DNA of 64,000 nucleotides, from contig NZ_QRGP01000001.1 in assembly GCF_003367235.1 (NCBI RefSeq), forward strand, positions 744,001 to 808,000. Reading direction: 5' to 3'. The stretch comes from Sphingorhabdus pulchriflava (lineage in GTDB: Bacteria > Pseudomonadota > Alphaproteobacteria > Sphingomonadales > Sphingomonadaceae). The translations under genes were made by a program, and so were the position numbers. Below, in pieces: positions 34,021 through 42,811 of this stretch. Each line of letters starts with the position of its first letter. Within the stretch, counting starts at the first letter, position 1. The notes beneath the pieces were generated by a model, which searched no databases, had not been told where the DNA came from, and was given only the letters and a program-made list of their open reading frames with translations.

Positions 34021-35534
34021 ACCAGTCACTGATCGAAGCCTTTATTGCGGGTGGCGAAACATGGCCGACCGCGCGGTTGACGGTTGCCTCGTCTACCCAG
34101 CCTGCTGACACTACTCTGACCGATGTTATTGCTGCTGGCCGACGCATGGGTACGCGGATGATGGCGGCGGGCGTTCGACCCGGTGACGTAGTGGGCTTGA
34201 TGTTGCCCAACTGGCGCGAATGGCAGGTTGCTGCAGTCGCTGCAGCGCAAGCGGGCGCAGTCATACTACCAATTGTCAGTATCTATGGTGCAAAGGAACT
34301 GGGGTTCATCCTGCGTCAATCGCGCACGACCTGGTTGTTTACACCCGAAAGCTGGCGCGGGGTTGACTATATGCAGGTCGTTGCAGATTGCGGCGTTCTG
34401 CCCGATTTGAGGCGGCATATCACAACAGGGGACGCGTTCACCGCGCTTGAAGCGGAAGGCGACATTGCGCCATTCGCAGCACGCAATGCGGATGATCTGG
34501 CGGTATTGGTCTATACGTCCGGCACGACCGCCGATCCGAAGGGCGTGATGCACTCCGCACGCACATTGCTCTCTGAATTGGAGTCGGTCCAGGACATGCG
34601 CAGCGGCCCTGAGGAAGAAGCGATCCTCTCGCCCTGGCCGCCGGGTCATGTGGCGGGAGTGATCGCCATGTTCCGGTTTCTATCCATGGGAACAACGCTG
34701 GTATTGATGGATCAATGGGATCCGGCAATGGCCGCTGAATTGGTCGAGCGGCACCAAATCACATCTTCGTCGGGGACACCCTTTCATCTTTCGGGCATGA
34801 TGGAGGCGGCGGATCGTGATGGTCGGGACCTCACTTCGTTGCGGCAATATCTTGTGGGGGCTGCCCCGGTGCCGACGTCGCTGGTCGAACGATGCAAGGC
34901 GATGGGGCTTGCTGTATTCCATTGCTACGGCTCAAGCGAGCATCCCACGGTTACGTCCGGCAAAGCCGATGACCCTCTCGACAAGCAGCTCAACACCGAA
35001 GGGCAGGCGATAACCGGATCCGAAATGCGGTTTGTAGACGATGACGGCAATGATGTGCCGCCAGGTGCCGATGGAGAGATCTGCACGCGCGGGCCAGAGC
35101 TCTTCCTTGGTTATTTCGACCCTAAACTGAACGACACAGCCTTCCTGCCAGATGGCTGGTATCGCACCGGCGACATCGGCCGGCTGGATGATGACGGTTA
35201 TCTGCTTATCACCGATCGGAAGAAGGACATTATCATCCGCGGCGGCGAAAACATCTCTTCGAAAGAGGTGGAGGGCGTGCTGCTCGGTGTTCCCGCAGTT
35301 GCCGATGTCGCAGTGGTTGCAGCCCCCGACGACCGGATGGGGGAAGTCGTGCGAGCTTGTGTTGTGCTGAAACCGGGGACGGCGTTGTCGCTGGATGATG
35401 TGCGCGCGCATTTCGCGCAGCAGGGCATTGCCAAGCAGAAAACGCCTGAAAGATTGACCATAGTCGATGAACTGCCGCGCAATGCTTCGGGCAAGATTCT
35501 AAAGCACGAACTGCGGAATTTGCCGCTCTCATGA
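34017..35534 (+). CDS. AMP-forming acyl-CoA synthetase
   Basis: 505 residues. YTSGTTADPKGVMHS is a slightly altered ATP loop (Ala for Gly), followed by CYGSSEHPTVTSG, TGDIGRLDDDGYLLITDRKKDIIIRGGENIS and LPRNASGKILKHEL with the catalytic Lys. Resembles the cyclohexanecarboxylate/long-chain ligase group. Co-translated with the FadR-type regulator before it and the tyrosine phosphatase after it (both ATGA overlaps). Confidence 0.92.
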   Translation: MNQSLIEAFIAGGETWPTARLTVASSTQPADTTLTDVIAAGRRMGTRMMAAGVRPGDVVGLMLPNWREWQVAAVAAAQAGAVILPIVSIYGAKELGFILRQSRTTWLFTPESWRGVDYMQVVADCGVLPDLRRHITTGDAFTALEAEGDIAPFAARNADDLAVLVYTSGTTADPKGVMHSARTLLSELESVQDMRSGPEEEAILSPWPPGHVAGVIAMFRFLSMGTTLVLMDQWDPAMAAELVERHQITSSSGTPFHLSGMMEAADRDGRDLTSLRQYLVGAAPVPTSLVERCKAMGLAVFHCYGSSEHPTVTSGKADDPLDKQLNTEGQAITGSEMRFVDDDGNDVPPGADGEICTRGPELFLGYFDPKLNDTAFLPDGWYRTGDIGRLDDDGYLLITDRKKDIIIRGGENISSKEVEGVLLGVPAVADVAVVAAPDDRMGEVVRACVVLKPGTALSLDDVRAHFAQQGIAKQKTPERLTIVDELPRNASGKILKHELRNLPLS

Positions 35535-36334
35535 ATATGGCTTCCGACCCCGTCATCGAACGTGTCATTCAATTGGATGCTGTACATAATTTTCGCGACT
35601 ATGGGGGGTACCAGACAGGCGGTGGCAGCCGTCTGCGCAGCGGCATCCTATATCGTTCAGCGCAGCACAAGGAAGCCACTCCTGACGATCTGGAGCGAAT
35701 AAGTGCACTGAAGCTCTCGACGATTGTCGATTTGCGGGGCGCCAGTGAAAGGCAGCAGCATCCCTGCGCCCGACCCGCCGATTTCACGGCAGAAGTGCTA
35801 TTCAGCGATGGAGAGACCGTTACACAAATGGCTGCACCGCATATTGAAGCGGCGCGGCATGTAGAGACGGCCGAGGATGCCATGCAGGCAATGCTGTCAG
35901 GCTATCGCGATATGCCATTCCGCCCGGTGCTGGTGGAGTCTTTGCGTTTATATTTTGAGGCATTGGCAACACGGAACGGCCCCAGCCTTGTGCATTGCCT
36001 GGCCGGTAAGGACCGCACCGGAATAGCCGTGGCCATGTTGCACAATTTGCTCGGCGTGCACGCAGATGACATCATGGCGGACTATTTGCTAACCAATGTT
36101 GCCGGCAATATCGAGGCGCGCATCGCCGCAGGCGCGACGGTTGTGCGCAACAATTTTGGTCCCCAAATCAGCGATGAAGCTGTTCGGACATTGATGACAG
36201 CACATCCGTCCTGGCTTGAAGCCATGTTTGCTGAAGTGAACGAACGCCATGGCAGCTTACGCAATTATACCGAACATATGCTGGGCGTGACGCCTGAGCT
36301 GTTATCCCGGATAGAGCAACAGCTGCTCGTCTAG
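35531..36334 (+). CDS. Tyrosine-protein phosphatase (Y_phosphatase3 family)
   Basis: 267 residues. Dual-specificity-type P-loop HCLAGKDRTG with Cys156 and Arg162, preceded by NFRDYGGYQTGGGSRLRSGILYRSA at the N-terminus, as in bacterial PTPs related to Mycobacterium PtpB. Could dephosphorylate protein tyrosine, phosphoinositide or small phosphoesters. It is odd in a CoA-ester operon: an ATGA overlap makes it part of the regulator-ligase unit. It may act on a phosphorylated metabolite or on a regulator; this is inference. Confidence 0.88.
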   Translation: MNMASDPVIERVIQLDAVHNFRDYGGYQTGGGSRLRSGILYRSAQHKEATPDDLERISALKLSTIVDLRGASERQQHPCARPADFTAEVLFSDGETVTQMAAPHIEAARHVETAEDAMQAMLSGYRDMPFRPVLVESLRLYFEALATRNGPSLVHCLAGKDRTGIAVAMLHNLLGVHADDIMADYLLTNVAGNIEARIAAGATVVRNNFGPQISDEAVRTLMTAHPSWLEAMFAEVNERHGSLRNYTEHMLGVTPELLSRIEQQLLV

Positions 36335-36343
36335 CCGCAATTT

Positions 36344-37132
36344 TTACCCACGCATCACCCAGCCGCCATCGACATTCAACACCTGCCCCGTCATCCAGCG
36401 TCCCGCGCCCGATACCAGCAGCAGCAGGGCACCGCATAGCGCATCGGGCGTATCGCGAAGCTGGATTGGCGCGCGCGCCGATATGGCCTGAACCAATGGG
36501 CTGTCTTCCGGGGTCAATGCCAGACCTGCATCGGTTTTCGTCATGCCGGGTCCGATCGCATTGACGCGGATATTCTGATTGCCCAGTTCGGTTGCCAGCG
36601 CAGTGGTCACACCGTGCAAAGCGATCTTGGTGACGCCATAAAATGTTTGTGCGGGATACGCTCCTGCAGACACCTGGTTGACGATCGCGCCGCCACCGCG
36701 CTCGGCCAGATAGGGAGCAACCACTTGCGCGCAGTTGAGCGCGCCCCAGACGTTGACGGCCATACCCTTGTCAAAGCGCGCCCGATCGGTCTGGATCAGT
36801 GGCTTGTCGACGATTTCGACCATCAAGGCTGCATTGTTGACCAGAATATCAATCCCGCCAAATTCGGCTTTGGCCTTGGCAGCCATCGCTTCGACGGCGG
36901 CGGTGTCGGTGATATCTACCTGAACAGCGAGCGCCTTACCGCCTGCAGCTACTATCTCGTCGGCTACCTTCTGCGCACCTTCGGCGGAAAGATCTGCCAC
37001 AACGATGCTTGCGCCCGCATTGGCAAGTGCAATGGCATAAGCGCGGCCAATGCTGTTGCCACGTCCGCCCGCACCGGTAACGATGGCGACCTTTCCGGTC
37101 AGGTCAAATTCTGTCTTGGGATCAAAGTCCAT
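36344..37132 (-). CDS. SDR family oxidoreductase
   Basis: 262 residues. TGAGGRGNSIG cofactor loop (three residues longer than usual), NNAALM, NQVSAGAYPAQTFYGVTK with Ser/Tyr/Lys, and GQVLNVDGGWVMRG. Likely NAD(P)-dependent alcohol dehydrogenase. ATG 37132 follows GGAGAG and starts 10 bp after the ALDH stop; the upstream in-frame Met inside the ALDH gene is rejected. Last gene of the P450 operon, so it may oxidise the P450 product. Confidence 0.9.
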   Translation of the reverse strand: MDFDPKTEFDLTGKVAIVTGAGGRGNSIGRAYAIALANAGASIVVADLSAEGAQKVADEIVAAGGKALAVQVDITDTAAVEAMAAKAKAEFGGIDILVNNAALMVEIVDKPLIQTDRARFDKGMAVNVWGALNCAQVVAPYLAERGGGAIVNQVSAGAYPAQTFYGVTKIALHGVTTALATELGNQNIRVNAIGPGMTKTDAGLALTPEDSPLVQAISARAPIQLRDTPDALCGALLLLVSGAGRWMTGQVLNVDGGWVMRG

Positions 37133-37142
37133 GGGGCTCTCC

Positions 37143-38612
37143 TCAGCTGAAAATTCCAGCGCCTGTTCCAATTGTGACGGTCTTCATGTGCAGAAACTCT
37201 TCGATGCCTGCTTTGCCGCCTTCTTTGCCAAAGCCCGAAATGCCGACACCGCCAAATGGCGTGTACGCATTGATCTGCATTCCGCCGTTCACATACACGC
37301 CACCTGCATGCAGACGCTCTGCCACGCGGTGAACGCGCATCATATCGTTCGACTGGATATAGGCCGCGAGACCATATTCGCTGTTGTTGGCAATCGCGAT
37401 GGCCTCATCCTCGTCATGGAATTTCATCACCGCAACCGCAGGACCAAAAATTTCGACCTGTGCGATTTCATGATCCGGGTTCACATCGGCTAGAATTGTC
37501 GGTTCGATGAAGTTGCCTTTGGCCAGATCGCCTCCGCAGCGGTTGCCGCCGATGACAAAGCGGGCGGCGTTGTCGGCCTTGGCGCGTTCGAACATGCCAG
37601 TAATGCGATCCACGGCGGCGGCATTGATAACCGGACCAACCATCACGCCAGGTTCCATCGGATCGCCAACTTTGAAGACCTTGGATACTTCAACCATGCG
37701 CTCAAGGAATTCGTCATAGACATCGGCATGCACAATCTGTCGTGTCGGCAGTGCGCAACCTTGCCCTGCCAGAATGCCGATTGTCCAGAAAATGGCACGT
37801 TCCGCGGCTGCCTGCAGGTTGCAATCAGGAAAGACGAGGCTCGCCGATTTGCCGCCCAGTTCCATGACCGAAGGCTTGATCTGTTCCGCCGCAGCCGCAA
37901 GAATTTTGCGCGCCGTTGTTGGGCCACCGGTGAAGCTGATCTTGCGTACCCTGGGGTGACGAACAATCGCGTCGCCCGCTTCTCCGGTGCCCGGCAATAT
38001 GGCGAGCACGCCATCAGGCACCCCGGCTTCTTTCGCGCATTGGGCAAACAACTCGGGAGCAAAGGGCGTGATTTCCGCTGGCTTTAGAATGACGCAATTT
38101 CCGGCGGCCAGCGCGGGTATCACTTTCATACCGATACCGATCAACGGACCGTTCCAGGTGTTGATGATACCGACGATGCCGATGGGCTCTGGCACTGAAT
38201 AGCTGAACTCGCCGCGCGTATCGAAAGTGCTCATCACGTCACCGGTCAGTTTGTCGCACCAACCCGCATAATAGCGCGTCCACGACACGGCGGTCTCAAC
38301 TCCGCGCTCACCTTGCATGATTGGTGTGCCGCCATCGAGGGCAGCCATTTCGGCAAACTCGCGTTTCTTCGCTTCCATCAAGTCAGCAAGCCGGTTCAGA
38401 ATGTCGCGACGTGCTTCGGGGCTTGTCCGCCGCCAGCCTTCGCGTGCAGCCTCGGCAGCGGCGACCGCTTCTTCAACTTCAGCTGCTCCGGCCAGCGGGA
38501 TTTCGGCCATCGCCTCGCCGCTTACCGGATGGATATGGGTGCGGGTGCCGCCGCTTCCGCTCGCGCGCGGCGTTCCGCCAATGTGCAGGGAAACCTTGGG
38601 TGCGGTGGTCAT
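37143..38612 (-). CDS. NAD(P)-dependent aldehyde dehydrogenase
   Basis: 489 residues, full ALDH length. NTWNGPL with the oxyanion Asn (154), FTGGPTTARKI cofactor loop, ELGGKSA with general base Glu251 and GQGCALPTR with nucleophile Cys286. Oxidises an aldehyde to the acid. GAGGAGAG precedes the ATG. Sits with P450, VOC protein and SDR; a hydroxylation-alcohol-aldehyde-acid sequence feeding the CoA ligases fits. Confidence 0.95.
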   Translation of the reverse strand: MTTAPKVSLHIGGTPRASGSGGTRTHIHPVSGEAMAEIPLAGAAEVEEAVAAAEAAREGWRRTSPEARRDILNRLADLMEAKKREFAEMAALDGGTPIMQGERGVETAVSWTRYYAGWCDKLTGDVMSTFDTRGEFSYSVPEPIGIVGIINTWNGPLIGIGMKVIPALAAGNCVILKPAEITPFAPELFAQCAKEAGVPDGVLAILPGTGEAGDAIVRHPRVRKISFTGGPTTARKILAAAAEQIKPSVMELGGKSASLVFPDCNLQAAAERAIFWTIGILAGQGCALPTRQIVHADVYDEFLERMVEVSKVFKVGDPMEPGVMVGPVINAAAVDRITGMFERAKADNAARFVIGGNRCGGDLAKGNFIEPTILADVNPDHEIAQVEIFGPAVAVMKFHDEDEAIAIANNSEYGLAAYIQSNDMMRVHRVAERLHAGGVYVNGGMQINAYTPFGGVGISGFGKEGGKAGIEEFLHMKTVTIGTGAGIFS

Positions 38613-38637
38613 GATACTCTCCTCAAAACTGTCTGGT

Positions 38638-39063
38638 CTATTGGCCGCCGAGCGTCAGCCCGCCATCTGCGCCTACCGGCATGTGCGGGCTCCAGACGAT
38701 TTCCCAGCAATTACCTTCGGGGTCAGCAAAATAGCCCGAATAGAGTCCGCCATCGCGGTCGCGCACCGGACTTGTGATGGTGCCACCAGCGGCAACCACT
38801 TTTGCCATTTGCGTGTCAACATCTGCCTTACTACTTACGAACACCGCATTGATGATGCGCGATGTTTCCGCCACATCAATGCCTGCCTCCTTGGCCAGAT
38901 AATCGCGGTTGACGAACACCAGCACTGCGGTGCCAAGCCGGTACATGACAGAGCCGGGCATTTCCGGTCCCCATGTGTTCCAGCCAAGGCCGCCTTCATA
39001 AAATGCGCGAAGAGCAGCCACATCGCGCACGGGGTTCATCACCATATTCAGCCGTTGTTCCAT
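38638..39063 (-). CDS. VOC-superfamily (glyoxalase/dioxygenase-like) protein
   Basis: 141 residues, one VOC double beta-alpha module. MNPVRDVAALRAFYEGGLGW begins the first half and PVRDRDGGLYSGYFADPEGNCWEIVW ends the second, with the metal-type Glu in WEIVW. One of the usual His ligands is not evident (NMVMNP at the start), so metal binding is uncertain. ATG 39063 with GATAAGG upstream; the longer frame runs into the P450 gene. Function within the P450 operon is unknown. Confidence 0.82.
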   Translation of the reverse strand: MEQRLNMVMNPVRDVAALRAFYEGGLGWNTWGPEMPGSVMYRLGTAVLVFVNRDYLAKEAGIDVAETSRIINAVFVSSKADVDTQMAKVVAAGGTITSPVRDRDGGLYSGYFADPEGNCWEIVWSPHMPVGADGGLTLGGQ

Positions 39064-39083
39064 AGCCTTATCTCCAACTACTT

Positions 39084-40274
39084 TTATGCCCAGCGGATCG
39101 GCAAAGCTTCGATCGACTGAACCGAACCGGCGCGGAATTTGAGCGGTCCGTCCATAGGTGCCAATTCGAACCGCGGTATCCGCCGGAACCACACCTTGTA
39201 GAAATTGATCATTTCCATTCGGGCAAGGTGCAGCCCAAGACAGGTGTGGACGCCCGAGCCGAAAGCAGCATGGCGCACCGCTGGCCGATCAACATCGACC
39301 GTTTCAGGATTGGGATTAAGCTTGTCATCCAACCCGACCGAATGGAGAGGAACCAATATGGACTCGCCCTTGCGCAGTTGGATGCCGTCAATCTCGGTAT
39401 CCTGCACCAGATAGCGCGGGGTAGATACAAAGGTATAACGACGCAGCAGTTCCTCGACCGCATTCGGGATGCAGTCCGGGTCTTCGGCCATGCGTTGCTG
39501 GAGCGCGGGGTCGTGGGCCAAGTGCCGCATTCCATAAGTAAGCGCGTTGGTCACGGTATCCAGACCGGCAAGGAACATCAGGAAACCGATCGACATCAGT
39601 TCCTCGAACGTCAGTTTGCGACCTTCAAAATCCATCGTTACAAGTGAAGAGACCAAATCTGAGCGGGGCTCCGCCATGCGGGATTGGATCAGTTCAACCA
39701 GGATCTGCTGGATTTGCCCGACATAAGCCAAACCGCTCTCTGATCCATTTCCGGCCGAAAAATAGTTGAGCGCCAAGGTGCGAAACTCTTCGTAACGATC
39801 AAGCGGAAAGCCGAAAATTTCCATGAAGACCGAGATGGGCAGAGGGCCTGCAATGTCCTCGACGAATTCACATCCGCCCTTGTCGACCACCTTGCCGACG
39901 AGTTCCTCAGTCCATTCGATAATCCGAGGTTCGAGTGGAGCGATCGCCTTGCCTTCGAAAAACGGGCGCAGCATTTGCCGATACGGCCGATGCTCTGGCG
40001 GATCGAGCGATTCCGGGATCATCTTGGGCTGCTGCGGATTGGGCGGAATCGAAAGGAATTTGCTGGAGAAGATTTCAGGATGGCGCAATGCCTTCACGGC
40101 AACGTCGGCACTGTTTGCGACCCAATGCCCGCCATGTCGCGTTGTCCAGAAGAGCGGAGGCGCATTTTTCTTCAGGTTGAGATAGGCTTCGTGCACGTCC
40201 TTCAGGACGTCGGCGCCTGCAATATAGTCAAAGTCATAGACAGGGCGTCGTTCTTCCAGCATCGAATCATTCAT
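39084..40274 (-). CDS. Cytochrome P450
   Basis: 396 residues, soluble bacterial P450 of the P450cam-like class. I-helix AGLDT (236-240), K-helix ExxR in EELLR (274-278), heme loop FGSGVHTCLG (338-347) with Cys345. Needs a ferredoxin and reductase, not seen in this window. It likely hydroxylates a hydrophobic, terpene- or steroid-like substrate. AAGGAGAG precedes the ATG. Its promoter is clear: TTGACA, 17 bp, TTTACT on the minus strand, covered by a palindrome next to the divergent TetR gene. Confidence 0.96.
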   Translation of the reverse strand: MNDSMLEERRPVYDFDYIAGADVLKDVHEAYLNLKKNAPPLFWTTRHGGHWVANSADVAVKALRHPEIFSSKFLSIPPNPQQPKMIPESLDPPEHRPYRQMLRPFFEGKAIAPLEPRIIEWTEELVGKVVDKGGCEFVEDIAGPLPISVFMEIFGFPLDRYEEFRTLALNYFSAGNGSESGLAYVGQIQQILVELIQSRMAEPRSDLVSSLVTMDFEGRKLTFEELMSIGFLMFLAGLDTVTNALTYGMRHLAHDPALQQRMAEDPDCIPNAVEELLRRYTFVSTPRYLVQDTEIDGIQLRKGESILVPLHSVGLDDKLNPNPETVDVDRPAVRHAAFGSGVHTCLGLHLARMEMINFYKVWFRRIPRFELAPMDGPLKFRAGSVQSIEALPIRWA

Positions 40275-40298
40275 GGGATCTCTCCTTCCTTGCCTTTA

Positions 40299-40327
40299 AG
40301 TAAACGAGTGTTTACACGTCATGTCAA
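40299..40327 (-). promoter_or_regulatory. P450 promoter with TetR-type operator
   Basis: Reading leftward: -35 TTGACA (40327-40322), 17-bp spacer, -10 TTTACT (40304-40299). The perfect 6-4-6 palindrome GTAAAC-GAGT-GTTTAC (40300-40315) covers spacer and -10. The -35 overlaps the start codon of the TetR gene, so one bound repressor would block both divergent genes in a 46-bp gap. Confidence 0.75.
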
Positions 40328-40884
40328 TGCCTATTCCGCTTCGTGATTCCGATCGGACCAAAGCTGCCATCCTGCATGCCGCGCAGGTGGCATTTTCCAC
40401 GCGCGGTTATGGAGCGACCGGGGTGCGGGACATCACGGCCGCTGCGGGCGTCAATGCATCGCTGGTCAGCCGATATTTCGGCTCGAAGGAAAAGCTTTTT
40501 GAATCCGCACTTTCCGAACTGCTGGATGCGAGTGTCATCACCAACATCGAAAAGCCGGAATTCGGACGCGGGCTCGTCGCCCTGTTCGCCCAAAGCGAGC
40601 AGTACCGCGTCAACGTGTTGCCGATGCTGGTGCTGGCGGCTGGTGACCCGGTGTCGCGCGCGATTGCCGATCGACAATTGCGCGAACTGGTCATCAAGCC
40701 GCTGACCGTCTGGTTTGATCGACCGAATGCCGAGGAGCGTGCCGCAAGGGTGGTCCTGCTTGCATCCGGCTTTTTTCTCTATCGCATCCTTTACCCGCTG
40801 CCTGCCTGGGAGGGCGATCTTGCACCCGCCAGCCGGAAATGGCTGGAACGGGCCTTTCAATCGGTCATTGATGATGCGGATTGA
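40321..40884 (+). CDS. TetR family transcriptional regulator
   Basis: 187 residues. N-terminal HTH: RTKAAILHAAQVAFSTRGYGATGVRDITAAAGVNASLVSRYFGSKEKLFESAL, then a helical ligand domain. ATG 40321 (or 40327) has no ribosome site, and the palindrome ends 5 bases before it, so its mRNA is probably leaderless or nearly so. Very likely represses itself and the divergent P450-VOC-ALDH-SDR operon through the palindrome at 40300-40315. Converges with the hydrolase gene 7 bp downstream. Confidence 0.93.
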   Translation: MSMPIPLRDSDRTKAAILHAAQVAFSTRGYGATGVRDITAAAGVNASLVSRYFGSKEKLFESALSELLDASVITNIEKPEFGRGLVALFAQSEQYRVNVLPMLVLAAGDPVSRAIADRQLRELVIKPLTVWFDRPNAEERAARVVLLASGFFLYRILYPLPAWEGDLAPASRKWLERAFQSVIDDAD

Positions 40885-40891
40885 CTGAGCG

Positions 40892-41764
40892 TCAAAGAAA
40901 ATGGTCCAAAGTTGCCATGAAGCGATTGAACTGGTCATGGTGCAACCAATGACCGGCTTTTTCAAATTCGGTTACTGTAACATTCGGTCTGAAATGCCGC
41001 ATGCGACCATCGCGTTCGGGGTTTGAAGCCCAGCTGTCAGCGCCATAAAGCAGCAGGGTCGGACAACTGATTGCGCTCCACAGTTTCTCGATTTCCGCGC
41101 GCGGGATGTCCAGTGGTGACCAGAAGTTCAAATGCGGATCAAACTTCCAGCTAAAGGTGCCATCCTCGTTGCGATTGACGCCCTGTTCGGTCAGGTGCCG
41201 GGCTTGCTCATCTGTCAAATAGGCATTCTCAGCCTGCATTCGTGCCAGCGCCTCGTCGATGCTGTTATAGCGTTTGGGCAAGCGTGCCGCCGCCGCCCTT
41301 TTGCTATCCATCCATTCGCGGAACCGGTCAGCAAATGGCGTTTCGTCCATCTTCTTCTGCATTTCGGGGGGCGGACCAAGACCTTCAATTGCCACCAGTT
41401 TTCGGACCTTGTCCGGAAACAGACCCGTATAGCGCAGGCTTACATTTCCGCCCATCGAATGCGATACAATCGTGACAGGGGCAAGATCGAGCAGGTGGAT
41501 GAGGTGCGCCAGGTCATAAACCATATCCATCGACGCGTAGTTACCGTCCGGGGCCCATTGGCTGTCACCATGACCGCGCTGGTCGATCGCGATGACATGC
41601 CACTTGCTTGAAAGCTCCTGCGCCACCCAATCCCAGCTGCGGCAATGGTCGCGTCCACCATGCACCAGAAGCAATGGCGGCGCTTCGGTATTGCCCCAGT
41701 CTGCATAATGCAGCCGTAACCGTTGCGAGATGAAATATTGCGACGTCGGTCCGTTGATTGTCAT
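40892..41764 (-). CDS. Alpha/beta-hydrolase
   Basis: 290 residues. LVHGGRDHCRSWD (oxyanion HG), nucleophile elbow SHSMGG with Ser103, GADSWASNPERD with the likely acid, and AGHWLHHDQ with His. Esterase, lactonase or meta-cleavage C-C hydrolase are possible; the VHGGRDHCRSWD start resembles epoxide hydrolase/esterase groups but Ser indicates an esterase-type mechanism. Last gene of the 47298-40892 operon, 3 bp after the ADH. Confidence 0.9.
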   Translation of the reverse strand: MTINGPTSQYFISQRLRLHYADWGNTEAPPLLLVHGGRDHCRSWDWVAQELSSKWHVIAIDQRGHGDSQWAPDGNYASMDMVYDLAHLIHLLDLAPVTIVSHSMGGNVSLRYTGLFPDKVRKLVAIEGLGPPPEMQKKMDETPFADRFREWMDSKRAAAARLPKRYNSIDEALARMQAENAYLTDEQARHLTEQGVNRNEDGTFSWKFDPHLNFWSPLDIPRAEIEKLWSAISCPTLLLYGADSWASNPERDGRMRHFRPNVTVTEFEKAGHWLHHDQFNRFMATLDHFL

Positions 41765-41767
41765 GGC

Positions 41768-42811
41768 TCAAAGCGTCGCCATATCGATGACGAACCGATA
41801 TTTGACATCAGATTTTTCCATCCGCTCATAGGCATCGTTGATCTCGTCCATCCGGATTGTCTCGCACTCGGGCAGGATATTCTTCTCGGCGCAGAAATCG
41901 AGCAGTTGCTGCGTTTCCTTTATGCCGCCAATCGCCGAGCCCGCAATCGATTTGCGACCGCCAAGCAACAGGCCCGAATGAAAACCGGGCATCGGTTCGA
42001 CTGCGCCGACAATCACCAGATGGCCTGAGGGTTTCAGCAGGCGCAGATAGTTTTGCACGTCGTGTCCAACGGGAATGGTATCGAGAATGAAGTCGAAACG
42101 ACCGTTGGCGGCTTTCATCGCTTCCTTGTCGGACGACAGCAGAACAGCATGAGCGCCGAGCTTTTGGGCGTCCGCTGCTTTTGCGGGCGACGTGGTGATC
42201 ATGGTCACTTCTGCTCCCAAACCGACCGCCAGCTTGACGCCCATATGGCCCAATCCACCCAGGCCAACGACCGCGATTGCCTTGCCAGGTCCGACATCCC
42301 AGTGGCGCAATGGCGAGTAAGTGGTGATCCCGGCACACAATAAGGGAGCGGCGCGGGCCAGATCCAGTTTGTCAGGCACGCGCAAAACAAAGGCCTCGCG
42401 CACGGTGATCGATTTTGCATATCCGCCAAAAGTTGGCGAGCCATCATGCCGGTCGCGACTATTGTACGTGCCAACACCATTCGCGCAATATTGCTCCTGA
42501 TGCTCGTCGCATTGCGGGCAATCGAGGCAGGCATCGACCAGGCAGCCGACGGCAACAGCATCACCGGTTTTGAAAGCCTTCACATCTGTGCCCACCGCAG
42601 CCACGCGTCCGACAATTTCGTGGCCGGGAACTACCGGATAATGCGTCCGGCCCCAATCATTGCGGGCGGTGTGCAAATCCGAATGGCAGACCCCGCAAAA
42701 CAGAATTTCGATCTGGACATCGTCCGGACGCAATTCCCGTCGCTCGATCGACAGGGGATTGATGCCCGATTCAGGTGCGGTTGCGCCCCATGCTGAAATC
42801 ATCTGTGTCAT
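41768..42811 (-). CDS. Zinc-dependent alcohol dehydrogenase (cinnamyl-ADH/YahK type)
   Basis: 347 residues. Catalytic zinc CGVCHSDLH and GHE; structural zinc CLDCPQCDEHQEQYC; Rossmann GLGGLGHMGVKLA; KRAYRFVIDM-like tail VKYRFVIDMATL. NADP-preferring ADHs of this group interconvert aldehydes and primary alcohols. ATG 42811 overlaps the ACAD stop (ATGA) and has GGAGAGTG upstream; the longer frame is rejected. Lies between ACAD pair and hydrolase. Confidence 0.95.
   Translation of the reverse strand: MTQMISAWGATAPESGINPLSIERRELRPDDVQIEILFCGVCHSDLHTARNDWGRTHYPVVPGHEIVGRVAAVGTDVKAFKTGDAVAVGCLVDACLDCPQCDEHQEQYCANGVGTYNSRDRHDGSPTFGGYAKSITVREAFVLRVPDKLDLARAAPLLCAGITTYSPLRHWDVGPGKAIAVVGLGGLGHMGVKLAVGLGAEVTMITTSPAKAADAQKLGAHAVLLSSDKEAMKAANGRFDFILDTIPVGHDVQNYLRLLKPSGHLVIVGAVEPMPGFHSGLLLGGRKSIAGSAIGGIKETQQLLDFCAEKNILPECETIRMDEINDAYERMEKSDVKYRFVIDMATL

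Noticed and set aside
40300-40315. KstR-type steroid operator at the P450 promoter
   Set aside because: KstR sites have AAC and GTT two bases apart; here they are four apart, and the adjacent regulator is an ordinary TetR protein. A KstR assignment is not supported.
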